Origin: Sphingobium sp. EM0848
GTDB lineage: Bacteria > Pseudomonadota > Alphaproteobacteria > Sphingomonadales > Sphingomonadaceae
Assembly (NCBI RefSeq): GCF_013375555.1
Contig: NZ_JABXWB010000005.1
Location: 637,501-701,500 of the forward strand
Length of the DNA: 64,000 nt
Direction of reading: 5' to 3'
The notes under the pieces were generated by a model, which saw nothing but the letters and a program-made list of their open reading frames with translations, was not told the origin of the DNA and did no database searches. Made by a program: the position numbers and the translations under genes. Of the stretch, positions 29,969-38,951 are shown in pieces. Within the stretch, counting starts at the first letter, position 1; each line of letters starts with the position of its first letter.

Positions 29969-30907
29969 TCAGGCTGCTTCGGCGATCCGCGGCGTTTCCT
30001 TCTTGATGTTGCGGCTCTGGCGGCCGTCGATCGACACCGGCACCACGCCCGCGACTGTGGCGCGGCGCAACTGGCGATGCTGCAATCCGAAGTCGGCAAC
30101 GGCGCGATGCTGGGTGGCGCGATTGTCCCAGATGGCGACGTCGCCTGGTTGCCAGCGCCAGCGCACGGTGTTTTCCGGCTTGGTGATATGATCCTGATAA
30201 ATGGAGAAGAGGCGCTGGCTGTCGGCTTGATTGAGGCCGACGAAATTCTTGAAGAAATGACCAAGGATCAGCGAGCGTTCGCCCGATTCCGGGTGGATAT
30301 GAACCAGCGGATGCTCCGTCTCGTAAACGGTTGCGGCGAAGACTTCGCGGTGCCGCTTGATCGCTTCTTCACTGGCATTGGCATGGATTGCGGCATAGTC
30401 GTAGAGATTGCTGTGCACCGCCCAGAGATTGTCGGCCAGCAGGCGCAGCGGTTCAGGCAATTCCTCATAGGCGCTGGCTGTATTGGCCCAGAGCGTATCG
30501 CCGCCCGCCTGCGGGATCACCAGTGCGCGCAGGATCGACGCTTCGGGATAGGCGGGGACGAAGGTGACATCGGTGTGCCAGCTCGACGCGGCGCGGCCTT
30601 CCTTGCTGTCCAGTTCGAGCAGATATTGGGAGCCGGGGACGACAGGGACGGTCGGATGGGCGACCGGCTTGCCAAAGCGTTCGGCAAAGGCCTCCTGCGC
30701 CGCATCGTCCAACTGATGCTGCTCGCGGAAGAAGATCACCTTATGTCGCACCAGCGCGGCGCGGATCGCGGCGAGCGTCGTCTTGTCCAGATCGCCGCTG
30801 AGCGCCACGCCCCGGATTTCGGCGCCGATGCGTCCGGCGACAGGCACGATTTCCAGCGGGCTTTCAGCGTCGGCGGCATTCAGGAATTTGTGGGTCAGGA
30901 CAGTCAT
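29969..30907 (-). CDS. TauD/TfdA-family alpha-ketoglutarate-dependent dioxygenase, AtsK-like alkylsulfatase
   Basis: A 312-residue non-haem Fe(II)/2-oxoglutarate dioxygenase. The iron ligands are His111 and Asp113 (WHTDVTF) and the later His in RATQHRAV, with the 2-oxoglutarate Arg in RQLRRATV. The segment VTFVPAYPEASILRALVIP...GDTLWANTASAY strongly resembles AtsK, which cleaves alkyl sulfate esters oxidatively for sulfur supply. AAGGAG precedes the ATG. Context (arylsulfatase, transporter, TonB receptor) supports sulfate-ester scavenging. TauD (taurine) is the alternative but less likely. Confidence 0.85.
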   Translation of the reverse strand: MTVLTHKFLNAADAESPLEIVPVAGRIGAEIRGVALSGDLDKTTLAAIRAALVRHKVIFFREQHQLDDAAQEAFAERFGKPVAHPTVPVVPGSQYLLELDSKEGRAASSWHTDVTFVPAYPEASILRALVIPQAGGDTLWANTASAYEELPEPLRLLADNLWAVHSNLYDYAAIHANASEEAIKRHREVFAATVYETEHPLVHIHPESGERSLILGHFFKNFVGLNQADSQRLFSIYQDHITKPENTVRWRWQPGDVAIWDNRATQHRAVADFGLQHRQLRRATVAGVVPVSIDGRQSRNIKKETPRIAEAA

Positions 30908-30934
30908 GAATAGTCTCCTTTGCTTGGGGATGGT

Positions 30935-32353
30935 TCAGGCGGGGATCGCGTCGCGTTGGTGAAGAGCACGGCGGATTTCGGCATGGGCAGCTTCGTTCAG
31001 CGGAAAGCGCCAGATGATGAGGGTAGCCAGGATGTGGGCGAGGGCCGGGCCAAGGGCGAAGACATATTTCAGCGCCTCAAGGGCTTCGGGGCTATTACCT
31101 GGCCCGGCCTTGAACCCGGCCCAGGCGACCAGCGGCAGGGCGATGCCGACGCCGATGGCGGGACCGAGCTTGGCCGACAGGGCGAAGACCGAGAAGAACA
31201 GGCCGGTGCGGTCATGGCCGGTGTGCAGCCGGTGGGCGTCGGACACGTCAGCGACCATGGCGCGCAGCATGAGGTTGCCCGATCCCTGCGTCACGCCCTG
31301 CGCAATAGTGAGCGCGATCAGCAGTGGCAGTGCGCCGGGAAAGACGAACAGCAGCGCGATGTTGATGCCGGCCTGTGCCAGTTCGCCGGTGATGGCGGCT
31401 TCGCGCTTGCCGATGCGGGTGCCGATCCGCTGCCAGACCGGCGCGGCGGCGACGCCGAAGATGAATTGCAGCAGATAGAGGCCGCTCGCCCAGGCGGGCA
31501 GGCCCATATACCAGACCGCGAAGAAGACGATCAGCCCTGCGCGGATCGACTGGCCCGCCGTCACCACCGTGTCGGAGGCAAGGACGCGCAGCAGCAGCCG
31601 GTCGGAAAAGACGAGCGCGGCGGCGCGGGCGAAGCTCTGGCGGACGGGCGGCGAGGCGGGCTGCGCCGGTTCGGGCACGGAAGAGAGGGTCAGGATCAGC
31701 GAAGGCAGCAGCGTCACCAGAATGAAGCCGCCCACCAGTTGCAGCTTTAGCGTGCCATTGCCCGGATCGACCTGATCGAGGATCGTCGGCAGCACCAGCA
31801 CCGCGAGCAGGCCGATGGAGCGCAGCAGCATCTGCCAGGCAACGACGCGGGTGCGGCCGTGATAATGGGCGGTCAACTCGCCCGCCCAGGCGGAGGAGGG
31901 GATCTCCACCATCGACCAGCCGAGATAGAAGAGGAACAGTACCGCCGCGAGATAGGCAGGCGTTACCAGCGTGGCGGGCGGGAAGAAGAGCAGGGCAGAA
32001 GACAGGCCGAAGAGCAGGCCACCTGCCGCGATCCATGGCCGCCGCCGCCCGAAACGGCTGCGCGTGCGGTCGCTGAGCGCGCCAACGATGGGATCGGCGG
32101 CGACATCCCAGAAACGGCCTATGAAGAAGATGAGGCCGATGGCCGCCAGCGACAGGCCGAACTCGCTCGCATAGAGCTGCGGCACGAAGATGGCGAGCGG
32201 CAGGCCCGCCCCTGCGATGGGCACCGCGATGGACGCGAAACCGGCAAGACGCAGGGGCGAAAGGGATTTATCCGCTATATTGTGGCGGAGGCTGTGATCC
32301 GGTCGGACTGCGCCCTCTCCGATAGGGTATTCCGCATAGGGGAGGGTAGCCAT
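30935..32353 (-). CDS. MFS transporter of the GPH (glycoside-pentoside-hexuronide) type
   Basis: A 472-residue inner-membrane transporter with about 12 hydrophobic segments. The GPH-type loop between helices 2 and 3 is visible (DVAADPIVGALSDRTRSRFGRRRPWI), as is the matching second-half region. The substrate is unknown; placed between a TonB receptor and a sulfate-ester dioxygenase, it may import organosulfates or their desulfated products (inference). GGAG precedes the ATG, and 28 bases separate it from the dioxygenase start, consistent with one operon. Confidence 0.85.
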   Translation of the reverse strand: MATLPYAEYPIGEGAVRPDHSLRHNIADKSLSPLRLAGFASIAVPIAGAGLPLAIFVPQLYASEFGLSLAAIGLIFFIGRFWDVAADPIVGALSDRTRSRFGRRRPWIAAGGLLFGLSSALLFFPPATLVTPAYLAAVLFLFYLGWSMVEIPSSAWAGELTAHYHGRTRVVAWQMLLRSIGLLAVLVLPTILDQVDPGNGTLKLQLVGGFILVTLLPSLILTLSSVPEPAQPASPPVRQSFARAAALVFSDRLLLRVLASDTVVTAGQSIRAGLIVFFAVWYMGLPAWASGLYLLQFIFGVAAAPVWQRIGTRIGKREAAITGELAQAGINIALLFVFPGALPLLIALTIAQGVTQGSGNLMLRAMVADVSDAHRLHTGHDRTGLFFSVFALSAKLGPAIGVGIALPLVAWAGFKAGPGNSPEALEALKYVFALGPALAHILATLIIWRFPLNEAAHAEIRRALHQRDAIPA

Positions 32354-32373
32354 GATGCTTCTCCTTTCAGGCT

Positions 32374-34791
32374 TCAGAATTTGGTGCGCAGCGTCACCCC
32401 GGCGGTGCGGGGATCGCCGACCGTGGCGGTGACAAGGCCGGTGTTGGCGACCTGCAACGTGTCGACATAATTTTTGTCGAACAGGTTCTTCGCCCAGATC
32501 GACAGGTCGAATGCGCCGTCCTCCGTACGGAAACCGATGCGTGCATTGGCGACACCATAGCTGGGCACCAGCGAATAGCGGCTGTCGGACACGGCGGTAT
32601 AATAGTTGGATCGCCAGCTATAATCGGCGCGGCCGTAGAACTCCGCCGATCCCAGCGCCGTTTCGCCCAGCGGCACGGCAAAGTCGCCGCCCGCGCTCCA
32701 AGACCAGCTCGGCACGCCGGACAGGGGCTTGCCGCTCAGATCACTGACCGGCGATCCGCCCGTTGTGGGGTTCAGCGCTTCAACCGGGGTCGGCCCATTC
32801 TTGAAGTCGATATAATAAGCGTCGGTATAGGCAAGCGAGGCGTTGAGGTTCACATGTTTCGACAGGACCAGCGCGCTGTCCAGCTCAAAGCCCCGCGCGC
32901 GGGCCTGAGGAATGTTGGTGATATAGTTGCGGGAGACATTGCTGCCCGCGACCTGTTCGACGATGGCGGTCTGATAATCGAAAATATCCGTCCAGAAGGC
33001 GGCGCCGTTCAGGGTCAGCTTGCCGCCCCAGAACTGGCTTTTGATACCGGCTTCATAATTGTCGACCTTTTCCGGGCCGACGGCGGCGCTGACTCCGGCG
33101 GGATTGTTGGTGAGGTTGAGCCCGCCCGACTTGTTGCCCCGCGAATAGCTGGCATAGACCAGCACATCCGGCGTCACCTTGTAGGACAGGGTGACAAGGC
33201 CCGACAGGCTGTCATCGGTGAAACCGACCGAGTAACTGGTGATGGGCGCCAGGCTGTTGCGCAATGCGATGGCGGCGGTGCGCTGGGCGGCGGTCAGGCC
33301 GGAAAGATCATTCCCCTCCGCCCACCATTGGTTGAAACTGCCCTGCTTCTTTTCATGCGTATAGCGCAGGCCAAGGGTCAGTGAGAGCTTGTCGGGCACC
33401 AGATCGTAACTGGCTTGCCCGAACAATGCGGCGCTTTTCGTTTCCGGATTCGACGTCGAACGCGCGATGAAACCGTTGACCGCCGCGTTGCGCACCACTG
33501 GATCGGCATTGGGGAACAGCCAGAGCGGGGCGTCGGCCCCATAGCCCGTCGCACCGGCGCCATTGATGATCTGCCAGAAATAATAGGCGCCGACGGTGTA
33601 GTGGAAACGGCCTTCGCCATTATCGCCCAGGCGCAGTTCCTGGCTGAACTGCTTCTGACGATTGCCCTGCTGGGCCAATGTATTGACCGACAACGGCGTA
33701 TTGTCGGCATCATTGGCCGGATACCAGTTCCACTTGCGATAGGCAGTGACGGAGGTCAGCGTGACCGGCCCCAGATCCCAGTCCGCCTTGCCCGACACGC
33801 CCCATTGATTCATGTTCGCCTGGAAATGTGCATCGACATCGACGCGGCGGGCAAAGGGATCGGTCGGCAGCGGCGTGTAACCGGCACGCGCGACCCGCTG
33901 GTTGAAGTTGTTGGCGATGGTCGTGCCGTCATCATAGGTGGTGAAGACGGCGCTGGGCAGGCGAACGCAGCAGTTCAGCGTCTGCTTGCCATAATCGCCG
34001 ATCAGCCGGACCGTGAAATTGTCGCTGGGCTTCAGCAGCAATTGGCCGCGCGCGGTGAAATTATCATAGTCGTGGATGTGCGCGCCATCATGGACATTGC
34101 GCAGGAAGCCGTCGCGATGGGTGTCGGACAGGCTGATCCGCACCGCCGCCCAGTCCGTGACCGGGCCGGTGACGGACCCCCGGACCTGATGGAAGCCATA
34201 GTCGCCCAGCGTCGCTTCGGCCTGACCGCCAAAGTCGAATTCCGGCTGGCGGGTGGTGATGTTGAGCGCGCCCGCCGTGGTGTTCTTGCCGAACAGCGTG
34301 CCCTGCGGCCCGCGCAGTACTTCGATCTGCTGAAGGTCGACCAGCTCGAACTGGCTTGCCCCCACGCGGCCATAATAGACATCGTCGACATAGACGCCGA
34401 CGCCATTTTCCAGGCCGTCATTGGTCAGCGCGACGTTCGATCCCAGCCCGCGAATATTGATGTTGGTGTTGCGCGGGTTGAAGCTGAAAAGCTGGAGACT
34501 GGGGGCGACCTGCTGCACGGCAGCGAGCGTATAATCGCCGCGCTGCTCGAACTGGTCGCCGCCGACGACGGACAGGGCGACCGGCACATCCTGTGCATCC
34601 TCGGCGCGGCGGCGGGCGGTGACGACGATACCGCCGGCGAAATCCTCCTCGGCACTGGCGCCTTCGGGCGTGTCGGGGGTTTGTGCCGTGACCGGCGCTG
34701 CGTTCAACAGGGAAAGGGCGGCTCCAGCCAGCAATAGCGACCGTGTGGCAAAAGCAAAGGGCAGGCGTGGAGGCGAGGAAACAACGGACAT
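32374..34791 (-). CDS. TonB-dependent receptor of the sulfate-ester cluster
   Basis: A 805-residue outer-membrane receptor: signal peptide (SLLLAGAALSLLNAAPVTAQ), TonB-box-like GIVVTARRR, plug domain with VGVYVDDVYYGR and IEVLRGPQGTLFGKNTTAGALNITTRQP, and a barrel ending TLRTKF. It is of the large class of sphingomonad receptors for complex organic substrates rather than a classical siderophore receptor. It is first among the long genes of the minus-strand cluster, preceded by a 55-codon ORF. GGGAG lies ahead of the start. Confidence 0.9.
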   Translation of the reverse strand: MSVVSSPPRLPFAFATRSLLLAGAALSLLNAAPVTAQTPDTPEGASAEEDFAGGIVVTARRRAEDAQDVPVALSVVGGDQFEQRGDYTLAAVQQVAPSLQLFSFNPRNTNINIRGLGSNVALTNDGLENGVGVYVDDVYYGRVGASQFELVDLQQIEVLRGPQGTLFGKNTTAGALNITTRQPEFDFGGQAEATLGDYGFHQVRGSVTGPVTDWAAVRISLSDTHRDGFLRNVHDGAHIHDYDNFTARGQLLLKPSDNFTVRLIGDYGKQTLNCCVRLPSAVFTTYDDGTTIANNFNQRVARAGYTPLPTDPFARRVDVDAHFQANMNQWGVSGKADWDLGPVTLTSVTAYRKWNWYPANDADNTPLSVNTLAQQGNRQKQFSQELRLGDNGEGRFHYTVGAYYFWQIINGAGATGYGADAPLWLFPNADPVVRNAAVNGFIARSTSNPETKSAALFGQASYDLVPDKLSLTLGLRYTHEKKQGSFNQWWAEGNDLSGLTAAQRTAAIALRNSLAPITSYSVGFTDDSLSGLVTLSYKVTPDVLVYASYSRGNKSGGLNLTNNPAGVSAAVGPEKVDNYEAGIKSQFWGGKLTLNGAAFWTDIFDYQTAIVEQVAGSNVSRNYITNIPQARARGFELDSALVLSKHVNLNASLAYTDAYYIDFKNGPTPVEALNPTTGGSPVSDLSGKPLSGVPSWSWSAGGDFAVPLGETALGSAEFYGRADYSWRSNYYTAVSDSRYSLVPSYGVANARIGFRTEDGAFDLSIWAKNLFDKNYVDTLQVANTGLVTATVGDPRTAGVTLRTKF

Positions 34792-34799
34792 GAAAGGAT

Positions 34800-34967
34800 C
34801 TACTCCCTGAGTTTCTTGTTGGTTTTTGGGTGTTCACCGCGCTCGCCGAGCAGCCGGGCGGCATCCGGACCGTAGAGCGCGGCGGCCGCCTGAAGCAGCG
34901 AGACGGAATAACCGCGCGTTCCATCGGCGCGGGTGGACGGAAGAGGGTTTTGCGGGAGACTGGGCAT
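34800..34967 (-). CDS. Small ORF (55 aa) leading the sulfate-ester cluster
   Basis: MPSLPQNPLPSTRADGTRGY... is a 55-codon ORF with AAAGGGGA at good distance from its ATG. It ends nine bases before the TonB receptor start. I do not recognise a family. It could be a leader peptide that couples translation, or a small regulator; no membrane segment or signal peptide is evident. Confidence 0.45.
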   Translation of the reverse strand: MPSLPQNPLPSTRADGTRGYSVSLLQAAAALYGPDAARLLGERGEHPKTNKKLRE

Positions 34968-35398
34968 GATCGTCCCCTTTCCCGGCGATCCATGCCGCCG
35001 GAATGTCAGGATCGAAGACAGCCGCATGGGCCTGGGGAAAGAGTCCCAGACAAAGTCCCAATGCGGGCGGCGCTATTCAGCCAAGCCGAAAGGCTATTGG
35101 TTCCTAAGTGGAAAGTGTATCGCGCATCGTTTCATCCCCAATATTGGTAGGGGGAACACGATCTGGCGTTGTCGCCCGAAATCGTGCGCTTTAGCCGTTG
35201 GTGACGCGGAGCAAGCTGCATCCCGATCAAAAGCCGCGGGTCCGGTGCGATGTTGTCATCCGGCACGGGGACCAGCCGTACCGCTCAGGCAATCTCTACT
35301 TAAAGGATAGATTGATTATGGCAAGCCAAGTTTTGCTTTATCCCGGCCAAGCTGCGCTGGTTTGTTCGAAAAGCGGGATATGCCGGCATATACACACG
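34968..35398. other. Gene-free gap upstream of the sulfate-ester cluster
   Basis: No supported gene. It probably contains the promoter of the minus-strand cluster. A TGGTTCCTAAGTGG...CATCGTTTCATCCCC stretch of lower GC lies around 35090-35150. I see no clear riboswitch or long inverted repeat. Confidence 0.4.
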
Positions 35399-35436
35399 AA
35401 AACGCCCCGACCGGCACCGTCCGATCGGGGCGTTTT
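35399..35436 (-). terminator. Terminator downstream of the mucR-like gene (minus)
   Basis: AAAACGCCCCGA and TCGGGGCGTTTT form a perfect 12-bp stem with A/T ends on both sides, so it can terminate in either direction. It lies 30 bases past the stop of the gene at 35466. Confidence 0.85.
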
Positions 35437-35465
35437 CAATAGATCGGCCTGGAAGGAGCGAGGCT

Positions 35466-36275
35466 TCAGGCCGTGGTTCCGGGCGTCGGCGCCTTGGCAG
35501 CAGGAGCCTTGGCCGCTGCGGGCTTTGTGGTTGCAGGCTTTGCCGCCGCCTTCTTCTTGGGGGCGGTTTTGGCTGGAGCCTTGGCCGTTGCGGCCGGTTT
35601 GTCGGCTGCCTTGGCCGGTGCCGGTGCGGCGCTCTTCTTCTCTGCGGCCGGGGTGGCAATGGACAGGCGCTTGCGCGACGCTGCGGACTTTGCTGCCGGT
35701 GCTTTGGCTGGAGCCTTGGCTTCGGTCGTCTTGGCGACGGCGGGCTTCGGCGCCGCGGGGGTCTTCGCCTCTACGGCGGGCTTCGGGGCGGTGGGGGCCT
35801 TGGCCTCGACCGCCGGCTTCGGCGCTACGGGCGCGGCCTTGGCGGGCGCAGCGGCTGCCGGCTTCTTGCTGATGGGCTTGCGGCCCAGACCTAGCTTGGT
35901 GGCGACTGCGCGGCGTGCTTCCGAATAGTTGGGCGCGACCAGCGGATAGCTTTTGGGCAAGCCATAACGTTCCCGATATTCGGCTGGGCTCAGGCCATGA
36001 CTGGCGAGATGGCGCTTCAGCGTCTTGTAGGGCCTGCCGTCGATCATGCTCAGAATATGTTCTGGCGAAGACAGGCTCTTACGGACCGAAACGGCGGGAG
36101 TGTAAGTCGGTGCCGCCGGTTCGGCAGCCTTGGCCGCCGGGTCTTCAGTCAAGGCGGACCGCGTCGTGCGGATGAGATCGGCGAGACCTTCGCTCGGGAC
36201 CGTATTGTTGGAGACGAATGCGCTCACCAACTGAACAGTGAGCGTCGTGATGTCAGGCTGATTATCTTCAGACAT
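35466..36275 (-). CDS. MucR/Ros-family nucleoid regulator with histone-H1-like tail, paralogue A
   Basis: A 269-residue protein. Residues 1-130 are the MucR/Ros fold (LTVQLVSAFVSNNTV N-terminal oligomerisation region; MIDGRPYKTLKRHLASHGLSPAEYRERYGLPKSYPLVAPNYSEARRAVATKLGLG DNA-binding region). From about 135 to the end it is almost only Ala, Lys and Pro repeats (KPAVEAKAPTAP-like), as in histone H1. The first zinc ligand of Ros/MucR (Cys) is Ser here, while Asp and both His positions are kept. MucR proteins silence AT-rich genes in an H-NS-like way. It is divergent from a close paralogue at 36682. Confidence 0.8.
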   Translation of the reverse strand: MSEDNQPDITTLTVQLVSAFVSNNTVPSEGLADLIRTTRSALTEDPAAKAAEPAAPTYTPAVSVRKSLSSPEHILSMIDGRPYKTLKRHLASHGLSPAEYRERYGLPKSYPLVAPNYSEARRAVATKLGLGRKPISKKPAAAAPAKAAPVAPKPAVEAKAPTAPKPAVEAKTPAAPKPAVAKTTEAKAPAKAPAAKSAASRKRLSIATPAAEKKSAAPAPAKAADKPAATAKAPAKTAPKKKAAAKPATTKPAAAKAPAAKAPTPGTTA

Positions 36276-36681
36276 TTGCCCCGCTTCCCATCTTATGAGT
36301 AGTAGAAACGGTCTTTTGCGCGCTTTTGATGCAAATGTAAATCCGAAACAACGGAAAAGCGGTGCTTCAGGCTATATTTAACCATCATGGGGACTGAACT
36401 ATTGTACCGGAATGACATAAGCGGACGATGCTTGACGCGGCAGGCGGACCGGCGTGGCCGGTTTGAACAGATGCGTCGGCAGGGATGCTGCAATATTCGC
36501 TTCAGTTGAAGAAGCTTGGGCCGGGGCCGGTCAAGAGTTGCGTTCAATGACACGGTGCCCGGATTATTTGATCGAAGCGACATGACATCTGACCGCGGAT
36601 TCCAGTCAAATACCAATATTTACATTTGATGTTGAAGCGTGCACAGAGCCCCGGCATTCTTTCTCAATACGGGTTCGCACC
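36276..36681. other. Divergent promoter region between the two mucR-like genes
   Basis: 406 bases without a gene and clearly AT-richer than the surroundings (for example around 36330-36420 and 36590-36660). Both mucR-like genes are probably expressed from here. MucR/Ros proteins bind AT-rich DNA and often repress their own promoters, so autoregulation is likely but not visible as a defined site. Confidence 0.5.
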
Positions 36682-37467
36682 ATGGCCGAAGAAAATCAGT
36701 CCGACATCACCGCTCTCACCGTTCAGCTTCTGAGCGCCTTCGTCTCGAAGAACACAGTGTCGAGCGAAGATCTGGCGGATCTCATCAAGACGACACGGGC
36801 CGCGCTTATCGCAAATCCGGCCGCGGCTGTAGAGGAAGCCGTCGCTGAGAGCTTCACGCCGGCAGTGTCCGTGCGCAAGAGCCTGTCCTCCCCCGATCAC
36901 ATCATCAGTCTGATCGATGGCAAGCCCTACAAGACGCTGAAGCGGCATCTGGCGGCGAACAACCTCACCCCCGAACAATATCGCGATCGCTACAACTTGC
37001 CCAAAAGCTATCCGCTGGTGGCGCCGAGCTATTCGGAATCGCGCCGCGCAGTCGCGGAGAAGATCGGACTGGGCAAGAAGCCAGCCGCCGCCGCTGCAAA
37101 GCCCGCAGCCGCCGCAACTGTCCCGGCCGCCGCTTCCAAGGCGGAAGCCGCGACGACGCAGAAAGCTGCGGCTCCCGCGAAGAAGCCCGCCGCCAAGGCA
37201 AAGGGTGCCGCCTCCGACGCCCCCGCCGTGATTTCCAATCGGGGCATTCGCGCCAAGGCCGCATCCGCTTCGGCGAAGAGCGAGCCGCGCAAGCGTCTGT
37301 CGATTGCCGGTCCCAAGGAGGACAAGCCTGCCCCGAGGAAGGCGAGCGCCGCGCCCAAGGCCAAGGCAGCATCCAAGCCCAAGTCGTTGAAGGCTGCGCT
37401 TGAAGCGGCCGGTTCGCACCTCGGTGGAGATGCCAAGGCGACCGGCACAGTCGAAAGCAAGTCCTGA
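36682..37467 (+). CDS. MucR/Ros-family nucleoid regulator with histone-H1-like tail, paralogue B
   Basis: A 261-residue paralogue of the divergent neighbour, with near-identical stretches (PAVSVRKSLSSP, YKTLKRHLA, LPKSYPLVAP). The zinc site is more eroded than in paralogue A: the Cys is Ser76 (ISLIDG) and the last His is Asn93 (RHLAANN); Asp79 and His89 remain. The tail from residue 132 on is Ala/Lys-rich with two charged islands (SNRGIRAKAAS, EPRKRLSIAGPKEDKP). It is a predicted DNA-binding, nucleoid-associated silencer. The lack of ligands suggests a zinc-free fold, which is known for some Ros homologues. Confidence 0.8.
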   Translation: MAEENQSDITALTVQLLSAFVSKNTVSSEDLADLIKTTRAALIANPAAAVEEAVAESFTPAVSVRKSLSSPDHIISLIDGKPYKTLKRHLAANNLTPEQYRDRYNLPKSYPLVAPSYSESRRAVAEKIGLGKKPAAAAAKPAAAATVPAAASKAEAATTQKAAAPAKKPAAKAKGAASDAPAVISNRGIRAKAASASAKSEPRKRLSIAGPKEDKPAPRKASAAPKAKAASKPKSLKAALEAAGSHLGGDAKATGTVESKS

Positions 37468-37533
37468 AGCATGAAGGGAGCGGGTTTGTCCCGCTCCTGT
37501 CCCCCATCGGCAAAGATCGGGGTGAGAGACGCC

Positions 37534-37854
37534 CTATTCGTTCGGAGTCCCTCCTGAACGCAGCGTGATGATCTGCCCGTCGTCGGACGCGATGTGCAGC
37601 GGGATGTCGGCAAGCAACTTCCTCAGCGCGGCGTGCACGTCCATCTCTCCCTTGATCTCCGGCGTCCGGGCATTTTTCAGGTCGCGGGCGGGCGCGATGA
37701 TCTGCACCTGTCCTTGGCGAGCGAATTCAGGGATGGCGCTGACAGCCGCTTGTGGCGGGATGTTGAATGTCCTGATCTGAGCCTGTCCTGCAGTCGCCGT
37801 CACGGCAAAGGCAAGGACGACAGCCGTGCCGCCCATTCCGCATCGAGAAAACAT
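37534..37854 (-). CDS. Stand-alone STN-domain periplasmic protein
   Basis: A 106-residue protein: signal peptide ending GQAQ, then one STN (secretin/TonB short N-terminal) domain and nothing else. It is about 60% identical by eye to the N-terminal STN domain of the TonB transducer at 39771 (shared AIPEFARQ, RTP, IASDDG, LRSG). It lies 90 bases downstream of the fecR-like gene on the same strand. In FecI/FecR systems the STN domain of the receptor contacts FecR, so a free copy could compete with or replace the receptor's signal. The start at 37854 gives a normal signal peptide. Confidence 0.75.
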   Translation of the reverse strand: MFSRCGMGGTAVVLAFAVTATAGQAQIRTFNIPPQAAVSAIPEFARQGQVQIIAPARDLKNARTPEIKGEMDVHAALRKLLADIPLHIASDDGQIITLRSGGTPNE

Positions 37855-37943
37855 ATTTATTATCACCCCTTTGGCCCGGCAATGACCGGCCAAAGGTTAA
37901 GAGACATGCGGGGGCATTTTCCCCCCGCCTGTCCTTCACAATT

Positions 37944-38951
37944 TTACGGGCGTGCCAGGCGTCGCAAAATCAAGGCGTCGCCGTCCCGGTCGATGCGGGC
38001 GTCAACGATGCTGGCAACCGCCCGGCTGAAACCGACCGGATCGTTTGCCGCGAACAGCCCGGTAATAGGTTCGGCCGCGAGGACCGGATCGGCAACGACG
38101 ATCCGGGTTTCGCTGTAGCGCGCGAACTGGGCGGCGGCATCGTCCAGCCTCTCCCCCTCGAACGCCAGCTTGCCGTCGCGCCATGCAAGCTGCTGGGCGA
38201 TCGTTCTGGGGGGAATGATCTGCGGCGCGAGCGTCATCGCTCCAGCCGTCTCAACCGGCAAGGTCAGGCGCGTATTGGCCGGGAGCATGACGGGCGCCGA
38301 AAGGGCAGGCGGCGGTGTGAACTCCACCCGGCCCTGGTTGACCAATATGTCGACCGGCTTGTCCTTCAGGCTGCTGACGCTGAAGGACGCAAGGGATGTA
38401 TGGATGCGATGCTGGCCCACCTGGACGATGAACGGGCGAGGATCGTTCCGGATGACCGTGAAATAGGCTTCGCCGTAGAGAAGCAGGATCCGGCGTTCCT
38501 CCGCGTCATATTGCACCTTCAGGCTGGTTTCGGTGTTGAGTTCCACGCTGGAGCCGTCGCCCAACGGCACCCGCCGGATTTCGCCGCGCCGGGTCGTGAT
38601 CGCGCCCCACGCAGGCAGGCTGATGCCAAGGCCGACCAATGAGGCAGCCGCTGCCGCGCCGCCCCCCGCCCAGACCATCGCCCGTCGCCGCGTGACCATG
38701 GGCGGCGCGGGATGCGGTTCCGGCGCTTCCTCGAAATCGCGTGCGTTGAAATGCGGGCCAAGCGCGCGGGCGGAATCGCTCCTGAGCCACAGGGCATCGG
38801 CGCGCAGAAAGGCGCCGCGATGACGTGCGTCCTCCTTGAGCCAGGCCTGAAAAACCCGTTCTTCATCGCCCGAAAGAGACCCGCGATCGATCCGCGCGAC
38901 CCAGTCCGCGGCCGCGTTGTCAATGTCCTGACTGGTTTCCCGTGCGGTCAT
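37944..38951 (-). CDS. FecR-family anti-sigma/signal-transducing protein
   Basis: A 335-residue inner-membrane protein. The N-terminal cytoplasmic domain of the DUF4880 type (residues 5-55, AADWVARIDRGSLSGDEERVFQAWLKEDARHRGAFL) is followed by one membrane helix (about 92-115, AGGGAAAAASLVGLGISLPAWG), a periplasmic FecR domain (TTRRGEIRRVPLGDGSSVELNTETSLKV) and a C-terminal STN-like module. It would hold or activate the sigma factor whose gene overlaps it by 32 bases upstream. It is part of a cell-surface signalling system with the TonB transducer at 39771. Confidence 0.9.
   Translation of the reverse strand: MTARETSQDIDNAAADWVARIDRGSLSGDEERVFQAWLKEDARHRGAFLRADALWLRSDSARALGPHFNARDFEEAPEPHPAPPMVTRRRAMVWAGGGAAAAASLVGLGISLPAWGAITTRRGEIRRVPLGDGSSVELNTETSLKVQYDAEERRILLLYGEAYFTVIRNDPRPFIVQVGQHRIHTSLASFSVSSLKDKPVDILVNQGRVEFTPPPALSAPVMLPANTRLTLPVETAGAMTLAPQIIPPRTIAQQLAWRDGKLAFEGERLDDAAAQFARYSETRIVVADPVLAAEPITGLFAANDPVGFSRAVASIVDARIDRDGDALILRRLARP

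Noticed and set aside
35318..35872. Plus-strand ORF starting MASQVLLYPG
   Set aside because: It is mostly antisense to the Ala/Lys-rich tail of the mucR-like gene and crosses its terminator.
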